Below, piece by piece: positions 5,645 through 11,832 of a DNA stretch of 13,351 nucleotides; the first letter of the stretch is position 1; each line of letters opens with the position of its first letter. The position numbers and the translations under genes are program-made. The DNA comes from RYN-431 sp036388295 (GTDB lineage Bacteria; Planctomycetota; Phycisphaerae; Tepidisphaerales; Tepidisphaeraceae): contig DASVSC010000046.1 of assembly GCA_036388295.1 (NCBI GenBank), forward strand, positions 1 to 13,351, given 5' to 3'. The notes beneath the pieces were generated by a model. It did not search any database. It was not told the origin of the DNA and saw only the letters and a program-made list of their open reading frames with translations.

Positions 5645-6712
5645 GTGTCCACCACCGTCGTTCACTTCCTCACGTTCGTCGGCCGCCCCGGCGACGACGC
5701 CGCGGCCGGCGTCGACCGGCTCGTCGCCGCGCGGCAGCGTCTGGCGCTTGAGCCCGACCCCGAAGAAGACTTCGCCCCCGACCGCGACCCGCTCTGGGAC
5801 TGGACCTACCGCGACGAAGTGACCATCAACGCCTTCTGCCACGATCTGCTCAGGCTCGCCCATTCGCTGCCGGTGCTTTTTTCGTCCCAGTTCGTCCGTA
5901 ATGGCACGACCGGATGTGACCCGATGCTTCGCCTGCTGCTGCCGCCGGGCGACGCGCCGCGGGCGATGTCTGGGCTGAACTTCGCCATGGCCTGCTACGG
6001 CTCCGACCGCGCGAGCGAAACCTTGGCCGCCATCGAAGCGAAGCTGGCCGAACCGGAACAGTGGGTCGACGTGCCGACCTTTCTCGAACACCTGCGGGCG
6101 GCCCTGCGCGCCGCACACTGGCTGGAGCATTTCACGGTCGTTGTCCTCGAACAAGACTTCGACGGCACGCGCGAGGACTTCGAAATCGAAGCCGCCATGA
6201 ACGCCCCGCTCGGCATCCCGATGCCGTCGCCGTTCTGGGTCCGCCCCGCCGAGCCGCCCGACCGCGACGCGCTGCTGGGTCTCTGGCATCGCTCCGCGTC
6301 GGCCGACTACCCGTACCTGACCGAAGACGACATCCGCGATCTGACGACCGAAGGCCGCAACTTCAACCGGCCCCAACTCCTAGGAACGGTTTTGATCGCC
6401 CCCGACGGCACGCCCGCCGGCTTGAGCGCCCGTCGGGAAAAGCAGCTGAAAGGCCTGTTCGTCGACCCGACTTACCGTCGCCAAGGCGGCGGCCGGCAGT
6501 TAGTCGAATACACGGCGTTCTCGGGACGCGACCTGGAAGCGGTCGTCGACGCGCGTGACGCCGACGCCTGCCGGTTCTGCGCCGCGCTCGGCTTCACCGT
6601 CGCCGATCGCATCCCCGCCGACGACCGTGACACGCCGTTCCCGCTCCTGAAACTGCACCGCGGCCGCAAGGCCTGCTACCGCCGTACGCCGGGCGCGTCG
6701 TTTTCGGTATAA
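5645..6712 (+). CDS. GNAT-type acetyltransferase with unrecognised N-terminal domain
   Basis: A 355-residue protein if started at the GTG at 5645; the open frame extends 267 bases further up, but that part crosses repeat DNA and is unlikely to be coding. Residues about 198-340 form a GNAT domain: an opening helix PDRDALLGLWHRS (205-217), LKGLFVDP (268-275), the acetyl-CoA pyrophosphate loop YRRQGGGRQL (277-286; R/Q-x-x-G-x-G/A pattern), and the closing segment VVDARDADACRFCAALGFTV (300-319). These transfer acetyl from acetyl-CoA to an amine; the substrate is unknown. Residues 1-195 match no family I recognise. They are acidic at 36-52, have a WDWTYRDEVTINAFCHDLLR stretch (51-70) and several predicted helices, and lack a signal peptide. 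No Shine-Dalgarno precedes GTG; TACCAT ends ten bases upstream. The stop codon TAA is 7 bases before the next gene, so the two may be co-transcribed. Confidence 0.75.
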   Translation: MSTTVVHFLTFVGRPGDDAAAGVDRLVAARQRLALEPDPEEDFAPDRDPLWDWTYRDEVTINAFCHDLLRLAHSLPVLFSSQFVRNGTTGCDPMLRLLLPPGDAPRAMSGLNFAMACYGSDRASETLAAIEAKLAEPEQWVDVPTFLEHLRAALRAAHWLEHFTVVVLEQDFDGTREDFEIEAAMNAPLGIPMPSPFWVRPAEPPDRDALLGLWHRSASADYPYLTEDDIRDLTTEGRNFNRPQLLGTVLIAPDGTPAGLSARREKQLKGLFVDPTYRRQGGGRQLVEYTAFSGRDLEAVVDARDADACRFCAALGFTVADRIPADDRDTPFPLLKLHRGRKACYRRTPGASFSV

Positions 6713-6713
6713 C
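6708..6713 (+). promoter_or_regulatory. Candidate -10 box for the VOC gene
   Basis: TATAAC lies six bases before the ATG at 6720 and includes the stop codon of the upstream gene. There is no Shine-Dalgarno. The position suits a leaderless transcript, but the box arises from a GTA-TAA codon pair, so chance is a real alternative. Confidence 0.3.
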
Positions 6714-6719
6714 GCCGCC

Positions 6720-7115
6720 ATGCGCCAACGCGTGTCCGCCGTCGCCCTGCTGGTTCGCGATTACGACGAAGCGCTCGCTTACTACGTCGGCGTACTCGGC
6801 TTTGCGCTCGTCGAAGATTCGCCACGCGGGCCCGGCAAGCGGTGGGTCGTCGTCCGGCCGCCGGGTGATGACACGAACACCGGCTTCGTGCTCGCCCGGG
6901 CCGCCACACCGGAGCAGTTGGCCCGCGTCGGCGACCAAGCCGCTGGCCGCGTGGCGTTCTTCCTGCAGACCGACGACTTCTGGCGCGACTACCACGCCTA
7001 CGTCGCCCGCGGCGTCAGGTTCGCCGAACCGCCGCGGCGGGAAACGTACGCCACCGTCGCCGTCTTCGCCGACTGCTACGGCAACCGCTGGGACCTGCTC
7101 GGCCCGCCCACGTAG
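6720..7115 (+). CDS. VOC-family (glyoxalase/bleomycin-resistance fold) protein
   Basis: A 131-residue single-domain protein of the vicinal oxygen chelate superfamily, built from two beta-alpha-beta-beta-beta modules. Module one: VSAVALLVRDYDEALAYYVG (5-24), VLGFALVEDSPRGPGKRWVVV (25-45). Module two: GRVAFFLQTDDFWRDYHAYV (76-95), ARGVRFAEPPRRETYATVAVF (96-116), DCYGNRWDLLGPP (118-130). The pattern matches the common small bacterial VOC proteins closely, in which the last strand YGNRWDL ends near a metal-ligand position. The first module lacks the usual His at its opening strand (ALLV after SAV), so the metal set may be incomplete and glyoxalase I activity should not be assumed. It follows the acetyltransferase by 7 bases on the same strand. 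Substrate unknown. Confidence 0.88.
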   Translation: MRQRVSAVALLVRDYDEALAYYVGVLGFALVEDSPRGPGKRWVVVRPPGDDTNTGFVLARAATPEQLARVGDQAAGRVAFFLQTDDFWRDYHAYVARGVRFAEPPRRETYATVAVFADCYGNRWDLLGPPT

Positions 7116-7151
7116 AAGTCGGCCGCGCCAAAGTGCTGCCGCCAACGACGT

Positions 7152-7181
7152 CGGCCGGTGACGCACGCGCGTCACCGGCCG
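7152..7181. terminator. Perfect 13-base-pair hairpin between converging genes
   Basis: CGGCCGGTGACGC (7152-7164) and GCGTCACCGGCCG (7169-7181) pair perfectly around the loop ACGC. It lies between the VOC stop (7115, +) and the stop of the large repeat protein (7209, -), so it can terminate both. It has no T-run on either strand, so it is a strong hairpin but not a textbook intrinsic terminator. Confidence 0.65.
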
Positions 7182-7208
7182 GACGGCTTAGAGGTATAGT
7201 CTCCCGAC

Positions 7209-9134
7209 TCAGTTGTTGCTGTGCAGCCCGAAGTTCACGCCGGTCTTGGTGGCCCCGGCGGTCGCGCCGAAGGTGATGCCCTTGCCGCTGTTATTGGTCT
7301 GGTGCGAGCCGGCGGGCGGCAGGACGCGGACGGTGTTGAAGCCGTAGTTCAGGTCATGCAGCGTGTAGTTGCCGCTGCTGTCGGTGAACGCGGCGATGTC
7401 CCCTGCGCCGAACAGGCCGTCGTTATTGACGTCGGCCCAAACCTGCACGCCGGCCTTGCCTTTCTCCGTGCCGTCGCGGGTGCCGTTCTGGTTGCTGTCG
7501 GTGTAGACGTTGCCTTTGGCGATCACGGTGTGGACCAGGTGTTCGCAGCGAACCGGCACGATGCCGTTATCGAAGCGGACCTGGTCGACGCCGTTTTCGC
7601 CGTCGGCCACGGTGGCTTTGTCATTGCCGGCGACTTTCAGCAGATCGTCGTCATAACCGCCGTAGATCTTGTCGAGGCCGCCCGCGCCGATCAGGGTGTC
7701 ATACCCGTCGCCGCCGTACAGGCTGTCGCTGCCTTTGTGGCCCGTCAGCTTGTCGTTGCCCGCGTTGCCGTACAGGCCGATGGACGTGGCGGTCGAAGCG
7801 CCGTACGCGTCGATCGTGTCATGGCCCGCACCGGCCCGAACGGTCACGGATTTGGCTTGGGCGAAGTTGAACACCCGGTTGTAGTCGCGCACCAGGCTGG
7901 TCGGCCCGACCGCGTAATGATGACCGGCCGTTTGGCCCTGGTCGGAAAAGCTGACGGCTTCGGTGCCGATGACGTTCAGGCCCTTGGCGAACAGCGCCAG
8001 GTTGCCCTTGCCCGCCGAGCCGGTGGTGACTTGGTCTGATCCGGTGCCGCCATCGATTTTCGCGGTCCCGCCGGCGCCCAGAAGGGTGACTTCGTCCTGG
8101 CCCGCGCCGGTGCTGAGTGCGAAGGGGTTGGCGTTCGTGCCGTTGACGAACACGCTGTCGCTTCCCTTGCCGGTGGCGACGCTCAGGGTGACGTCGCCGA
8201 AGTAGGCGATATCCCCTTTCGTGAACGCGACCGACTTGGGCGAAATCACGAAGCTGCCGGCGGCGGTTTCGGCGGCGGCGTCGATCTTCAGCGCGGTCTT
8301 GCCGTAGATGTTGCCGATTTTCAGGCCGGGCTTGATGTAGTCGAGCGAGCCCTTATAGCCGACGGTGACATTGTCCTGGCCGTCGAAGGACGTGAACTGC
8401 AGCGGTGAATCCGTGAGGGCGATCTTGACGTTCTTATCACCGCTGCCGGCCGTTATCCGAACGCTGTTAAAGTTGGAAAGCGACAGCGGCTGTTGCGTTA
8501 AGCCGGCCACTTGATTGCCGAAGATTTCGATCGTCCGATTGGCCGTGTCGTTCACGGCGTCCAGGCGGACGACGCTTCCGCTGTCCGGATAAGTCGATAC
8601 AGAGACGTACCCTTTCAGGGCGCTCAGCGTGCCGCTGTCGTTACCGAGCTTCACGTCCCATTTGCCTGCGAGATTGAAGTAATTACTGCTCGAGCCGGCG
8701 GTGTCGTAAAGCTCGGCCGTGCTGGCGGACTTGCTGTCGGCGAAGAGGCTTAGTTCCTTGAGAGTCGTTTGGCTGTAGTCGATCGAACCGGTGAAAAAGC
8801 CGGTGATCTTGCCCTTGCCGACTTTCAGCTGGTGGTCGCGGTCGATGTCGTTATACAAGTCGAGTTCGAAGGTGCCGCCGGTGCTGCTCTTGAGCGTCAC
8901 TTGGCCGAGGATCGTCTCGGCCGCTGCCGCGTTGTAAGCGACGAAGTGGTCATGGCCGCCCTTGCCGTTGTAGATGATCTGGTCGCCGGCCTTGAGGTTG
9001 GTCAGCGTGAAGTAATCATCGCCGCTGGTGCCGTTGATCGTGGTGACGGTCAGCATGCGCCGCTGTTCCAGGTTCTCGACCATGGAACGGACGGCGGGAC
9101 GAACGACGCGGGACAGACGGGTGGGCTTGCTCAT
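7209..9134 (-). CDS. Planctomycete-type secreted/surface protein with RTX-like and SdrD B-like domains
   Basis: A 641-residue protein. The start MSKPTRLSRVVRPAVRSMVE followed by NLEQRRMLTV (21-30) matches the short N-terminal signature of many large planctomycete extracellular proteins (L-E-P/Q-R-x-M/L-L). It replaces an ordinary signal peptide; no long hydrophobic core is present. Residues 30-440 are a Gly-, Asp-, Thr- and Ser-rich beta-strand region with repeated GxGxDxV-type motifs (TGKGSDSVFV at 321-330, TGAGQDEVTLLG at 342-353, DGGTGSDQVT at 361-370). Residues 453-499 resemble hemolysin-type calcium-binding repeats: GLYGNAGNDKLTG, KGSDSLYGGDGYDTLIG, GLDKIYGGYDDDLL. Residues 540-608 are an SdrD B-like (Cna-B-type) domain: GNVYTDSNQNGTRDGTEKG, VQVWADVNNDGLF, DSSGNYTLHDL. 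Expected role: calcium-stabilised surface or matrix protein; ligand unknown. It is monocistronic, and its ATG is preceded by a hairpin. Confidence 0.88.
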   Translation of the reverse strand: MSKPTRLSRVVRPAVRSMVENLEQRRMLTVTTINGTSGDDYFTLTNLKAGDQIIYNGKGGHDHFVAYNAAAAETILGQVTLKSSTGGTFELDLYNDIDRDHQLKVGKGKITGFFTGSIDYSQTTLKELSLFADSKSASTAELYDTAGSSSNYFNLAGKWDVKLGNDSGTLSALKGYVSVSTYPDSGSVVRLDAVNDTANRTIEIFGNQVAGLTQQPLSLSNFNSVRITAGSGDKNVKIALTDSPLQFTSFDGQDNVTVGYKGSLDYIKPGLKIGNIYGKTALKIDAAAETAAGSFVISPKSVAFTKGDIAYFGDVTLSVATGKGSDSVFVNGTNANPFALSTGAGQDEVTLLGAGGTAKIDGGTGSDQVTTGSAGKGNLALFAKGLNVIGTEAVSFSDQGQTAGHHYAVGPTSLVRDYNRVFNFAQAKSVTVRAGAGHDTIDAYGASTATSIGLYGNAGNDKLTGHKGSDSLYGGDGYDTLIGAGGLDKIYGGYDDDLLKVAGNDKATVADGENGVDQVRFDNGIVPVRCEHLVHTVIAKGNVYTDSNQNGTRDGTEKGKAGVQVWADVNNDGLFGAGDIAAFTDSSGNYTLHDLNYGFNTVRVLPPAGSHQTNNSGKGITFGATAGATKTGVNFGLHSNN

Positions 9135-9140
9135 GTTCGC

Positions 9141-9186
9141 TTTCAGTTAGAGATGGCCTTTGTTTCAACGACAAAGGCGACTGAAA
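9141..9186 (-). promoter_or_regulatory. Two-part stem-loop just upstream of the surface-protein start codon
   Basis: TTTCAGT (9141-9147) pairs with ACTGAAA (9180-9186), and inside it GCCTTTGT (9156-9163) pairs with ACAAAGGC (9171-9178) around a seven-base loop. On the minus strand the outer arm ACTGAAA lies 7-13 bases before the ATG at 9134, where a ribosome would land, so folding could limit initiation. Alternatively a promoter overlaps it: TTGTCG and TCTAAC with 17 bases between them are found here on the minus strand. The symmetry is seen; its function is inference. Confidence 0.45.
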
Positions 9187-9257
9187 ACCAATGCGACGAA
9201 CGTCGTGAGCAGGGCTAGATCATTTTCAGATGTGACCTGTCGGGTCGCACAACGGGT

Positions 9258-9322
9258 CGGCGGGCTTGCCTGCTGCGAGAACCGTGGGCAACCCCATGTT
9301 CCCGCGGCGGGCAAGCCCGCCG
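9258..9322. repeat. Long imperfect hairpin, family D
   Basis: Arms at 9258-9282 and 9298-9322 are 25 bases long and complementary except for three transitions, all of which would be tolerated as G-U or G-T pairs on one strand. The outer 13 bases (CGGCGGGCTTGCC against GGCAAGCCCGCCG) pair perfectly. The 15-base centre contains a further TGGG and CCCA. It lies in the 316-base gap between the surface-protein gene start and the end of the precorrin-2 dehydrogenase gene. It is too far from the latter's stop (about 130 bases) to be an obvious terminator. The rest of the gap shows nothing recognisable. Confidence 0.7.
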
Positions 9323-9450
9323 GCTGCTTTCGGACGCGGCGATTTAAACGCTACGCGCCATCGGAAAATGCCCCGGTTGAAAAGCACGAGCGTGCGTGAC
9401 CGGAACTGTGCCGTGATGGGCGACGCTTCGATTGGCGCGCCGTCGTTCCG

Positions 9451-10062
9451 TTAGACGTCGAACGCTTGCAGCCAGGCGAGCAGCCCGGCCGTGCCTTGCC
9501 GGTCCAGCACGTCCAGCGCTTCTTCGCTGGCCAGGCGGCGGAACGCGCTGGCGCGCCGGGCCGGCGACAGGCCGCTGGCGTCGCGCAGCATCGGGCGCAG
9601 GACGCTCATCGCCTCGGCCATCTTCGCCCAGCGCGGGTCGAAGCGCTGGCGCAGCCCGTCGCGGATCGCCGCCGAGAGCGCCGCGGAGCCGGCGGAAACC
9701 GTGACGGTAATCGGCCCTTGGCTGAACTTCGCGGGCGTGACGAAGTCGCCGGGATGGTCGTCATCCGTGTCCGCCCGGCAGACGAGCGCGCCGACGGCCC
9801 GCGCGTCGTTGATGACGTTGGTGTTGACCGCCGGGTCATTTGTCGCGGCAAAGACTAGCCGCGCGTCGGCTAGCGTCCGCGGCGTGTACACCGACGCCAC
9901 GTGCCGCACCGGCGGGAAGTCGTCGGCCAGCGTCGGCGAGACGACGGTGATGTCGGTCGCCCCCGCGTCGATCAGCCCGCCCGCTTTCCGCCGGGCCACG
10001 CCGCCGCCGCCGACGATCACGATGCGCAGGTGCGTCACGTCGAGCAGAATGGGGTAAGGCAT
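9451..10062 (-). CDS. Precorrin-2 dehydrogenase / sirohydrochlorin ferrochelatase-like (Met8/CysG-N)
   Basis: A 203-residue protein of the Met8/CysG N-terminal family, which oxidises precorrin-2 to sirohydrochlorin with NAD and in some members inserts iron to make siroheme. The Rossmann part shows RIVIVGGGGVARRKAGGLID (13-32; the GGGxVAxRK dinucleotide motif), DITVVSP (37-43), LVFAATNDPAVNTNVINDAR (69-88) and GALVCRADTDDDHPGDFVTP (91-110), matching the family pattern A-T-N-D ... L-V-N-x-x-D-D ... D-F-x-x-P-A. GPITVTVSAGSAALSAAIRD (116-135) is the family S-T-G-G-x-S-P stretch, here with SAGSAALS, so the usual Gly and Pro are changed. The C-terminal helical tail is typical. No uroporphyrinogen methyltransferase or heme gene is adjacent; it appears to be a single-gene transcript. 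A TAAGAT box (minus strand, 10078-10073) lies ten bases before ATG, with no Shine-Dalgarno. Confidence 0.9.
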   Translation of the reverse strand: MPYPILLDVTHLRIVIVGGGGVARRKAGGLIDAGATDITVVSPTLADDFPPVRHVASVYTPRTLADARLVFAATNDPAVNTNVINDARAVGALVCRADTDDDHPGDFVTPAKFSQGPITVTVSAGSAALSAAIRDGLRQRFDPRWAKMAEAMSVLRPMLRDASGLSPARRASAFRRLASEEALDVLDRQGTAGLLAWLQAFDV

Positions 10063-10096
10063 CGCGCCGGCGATCTTACGCGGCGGCCGGCGGCGC

Positions 10097-10292
10097 GTCG
10101 CCCGGAGAGAAGTGAACCACGAAGGGCGCGAAGGGCGCGAAGATCAACTCGGCGTCTTCGTCTATGCAGCAAGTTTCAGGCGATTCACTTTTGGTTCTTT
10201 GCAGAAGCGTCAAGCATTGGCGTCGGTTCGGTCGCCGAAACGATCTTCGCGCCCTTCGTGTTCTTCGTGGTTCATCCTTCTTCTCCGGTGAC
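10097..10292. repeat. MITE-like inverted-repeat element upstream of rarA, family E copy 1
   Basis: Arms at 10113-10145 and 10242-10274 are 33 bases long and complementary at 30 positions. Beyond them the symmetry continues with small gaps: GTCGCCCGGAGA (10097-10108) against TCTCCGGTGAC (10282-10292). The arms are made of short CACGAAG/GCGCGAAG units. The roughly 96-base centre looks less GC-rich than its surroundings and codes for nothing. This matches a class of repeat seen in many planctomycete and other bacterial genomes as ACCACGAAG-type sequences, often mistranslated as small proteins. A relative with CACGGAG units is at 11731-11817. It fills most of the 251-base gap between the two divergent genes. 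Confidence 0.8.
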
Positions 10293-10301
10293 TTAAGCCC
10301 G

Positions 10302-10307
10302 TACAAT
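10302..10307 (+). promoter_or_regulatory. Candidate -10 box for rarA
   Basis: TACAAT ends six bases before the ATG at 10314. No Shine-Dalgarno is present, and the position suits a leaderless or nearly leaderless message. Any -35 element would fall inside the right end of the family E repeat (about 10279-10285), where TCTTCTC is not a good match. Confidence 0.4.
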
Positions 10308-10313
10308 CCCGCG

Positions 10314-11678
10314 ATGGACTTGTTCGCCGGCGCCCGCCAGAAGAACCTCGACCGTGTCGCCCCGCTCGCCGCCCGAATGCGGCCGCGAAACCTAGACGAG
10401 TTCGTCGGGCAGCAACACTTCCTCGGGCCGGGCAAGCTGCTGCGCCGCATGCTGGAGGCCGACCGGCTGACCAGCGTGCTCTTCTACGGCCCGCCCGGCA
10501 CGGGCAAGACCAGCCTGGCCTCGCTTATTGCCGGGCATACGCAGTCGCATTTCGAAAAGGTGAACGCCGCCGGCGTGGGCGTGAAGGAAGTCCGCGCGAT
10601 CCTCGACGCGGCCCGCACGAAACTCGAAACCGGCGGCCGGCGCACGGTGTTGTTCATCGACGAAATCCACCGCTTCAACCGCGCCCAGCAGGACATTCTG
10701 CTGAGCGACGTGGAGGCCGGCTTGATCATCCTGATCGGGGCGACGACAGAAAACCCGTTCTTCGCCGTCAATTCCGCCCTCGTCAGCCGCAGCCAGATTT
10801 TTCAGTTCCAGGCCATCACGAACGAGGACATCAAATCGCTGTTGAAGCGGGCGATCGCGGACGAAGAGCGCGGCTTCGGGCGCTGGACGATCCAGATCGA
10901 CGAGCAGGCGCTCGACCTCTGGGCGGAGTGGAGCGACGGTGACGCCCGGCGAGGCCTGGGCGCTTTGGAAGTGGCCGTGCTGTCCGCCGGCGCGAAAGGC
11001 CGGCAGGGCGACGTGCTGCACATCGACGTGAACACCGCCGAGCAATCAATGCAGCGCAAGGCCATCGCCTACGACGGCACCGGCGACGAGCACTACGACG
11101 CGGCATCGGCCCTGATCAAATCCATGCGCGGCAGCGACCCGGACGCCGCGTGCTATTGGGTGGCCCGTATGTTGGAAGCCGGCGAAGACCCGCGGTTCAT
11201 CGCCCGCCGCATCGCCATCCTGGCCAGCGAAGACATCGGCATGGCCGACCCGCAGGCGATTCTGGTCGCCCAGGCGGCGTACGACCTCGTCGAACGCATC
11301 GGCATGCCCGAGGCCCAACTCACCCTCGGCCACGCCGCCATTTACATGGCGACGGCCCCGAAATCGAATGCGTCCGCCCTGGCGATCTGGGCGGCGATGA
11401 AGGACGCGCGGGAAGGCCGCACGCTGCCCGTCCCCAAGCATTTACGCGACGGCCACTACAGCGGCAGCAAACGCCTCGGACACGGCCAAGGGTACCAATA
11501 CGCCCACGACCACGCGAACGACGTCATGGGTGGTTTTGTCGCACAAGATTACCTCGGCGTGGATAAGACGTATTATGAGCCCAAGGACATCGGCCAGGAG
11601 GCGGCCGTCCGGGCGCGTATGGAGGCTTTGCGAAAGATCGACGAAACGGATTCGCCCCCGCCTGCCGATAAACCGTAA
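10314..11678 (+). CDS. rarA: Replication-associated recombination protein A (MgsA/WRNIP1 family AAA+ ATPase)
   Basis: A 454-residue AAA+ ATPase that acts at stalled replication forks. Motifs: MRPRNLDEFVGQQHFLGPGK (22-41), Walker A GPPGTGKT (59-66), Walker B VLFIDEIHRF (112-121), sensor 1 GATTENPFF (142-150), and sensor 2 ARRGLGALE (211-219). The RarA-specific C-terminal region follows: YDGTGDEHYDAASALIKSMR (253-272), then GSDPDAACYWVARMLEAGED (273-292), and PKHLRDGHYSGSKRLGHGQG (374-393) continuing YQYAHDH. These tetramerisation and helical segments separate it from clamp-loader subunits. The N-terminus MDLF resembles the beta-clamp binding motif used by many bacterial RarA proteins (inference). 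I chose the ATG at 10314, not an upstream in-frame one at 10164, because the family starts there and the intervening 50 codons lie inside the family E repeat. Confidence 0.97.
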   Translation: MDLFAGARQKNLDRVAPLAARMRPRNLDEFVGQQHFLGPGKLLRRMLEADRLTSVLFYGPPGTGKTSLASLIAGHTQSHFEKVNAAGVGVKEVRAILDAARTKLETGGRRTVLFIDEIHRFNRAQQDILLSDVEAGLIILIGATTENPFFAVNSALVSRSQIFQFQAITNEDIKSLLKRAIADEERGFGRWTIQIDEQALDLWAEWSDGDARRGLGALEVAVLSAGAKGRQGDVLHIDVNTAEQSMQRKAIAYDGTGDEHYDAASALIKSMRGSDPDAACYWVARMLEAGEDPRFIARRIAILASEDIGMADPQAILVAQAAYDLVERIGMPEAQLTLGHAAIYMATAPKSNASALAIWAAMKDAREGRTLPVPKHLRDGHYSGSKRLGHGQGYQYAHDHANDVMGGFVAQDYLGVDKTYYEPKDIGQEAAVRARMEALRKIDETDSPPPADKP

Positions 11679-11730
11679 ACCTGTTCCCGGCGTACGTATT
11701 GGGTAGCGACTTAGCATTGAAGAGAAGAGC

Positions 11731-11817
11731 AGATTCACCACGGAGACACGGAGGCACGGAGAAAGACAAAAAGATAATGCTCTTGCTTTCTCTTCTCCGT
11801 GTCTCCGTGGTGAATCT
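11731..11817. repeat. Inverted-repeat element downstream of rarA, family E copy 2
   Basis: Perfect 23-base inverted arms occupy 11731-11753 and 11795-11817, read as AGATTCACCACGG continuing AGACACGGAG on the left. Inside them GGAGAAAGA (11758-11766 region) and TTTCTCTTCTCC (11787-11798) give further, shifted pairing. The centre, AAAAAGATAATG and around, is AT-richer than the neighbouring genes. The arms are made of CACGGAG units, close to the CACGAAG units of the element upstream of rarA. The right arm ends 15 bases before the next gene's ATG. Confidence 0.85.
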
Positions 11818-11832
11818 TCGACTGAAAAGCGA

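Noticed and set aside
5501..6376. Antisense frames over the acetyltransferase (5501-6376) and VOC gene (6594-7175)
   Set aside because: No motifs and Gly/Arg/Val-rich shadow composition; the plus strand has clear domains.
7221..8039. 272-codon plus-strand frame opposite the surface protein, with TATAGT at 7195-7200 in front
   Set aside because: Low-complexity Val/Ala shadow of the repeat domains. The TATAGT box may be chance, since no start codon follows closely.
10164..10313. 50-codon N-terminal extension of RarA
   Set aside because: It lies inside the family E repeat and reads as the typical RALRVLRGSSFF-type false peptide; RarA proteins start at MDLF.
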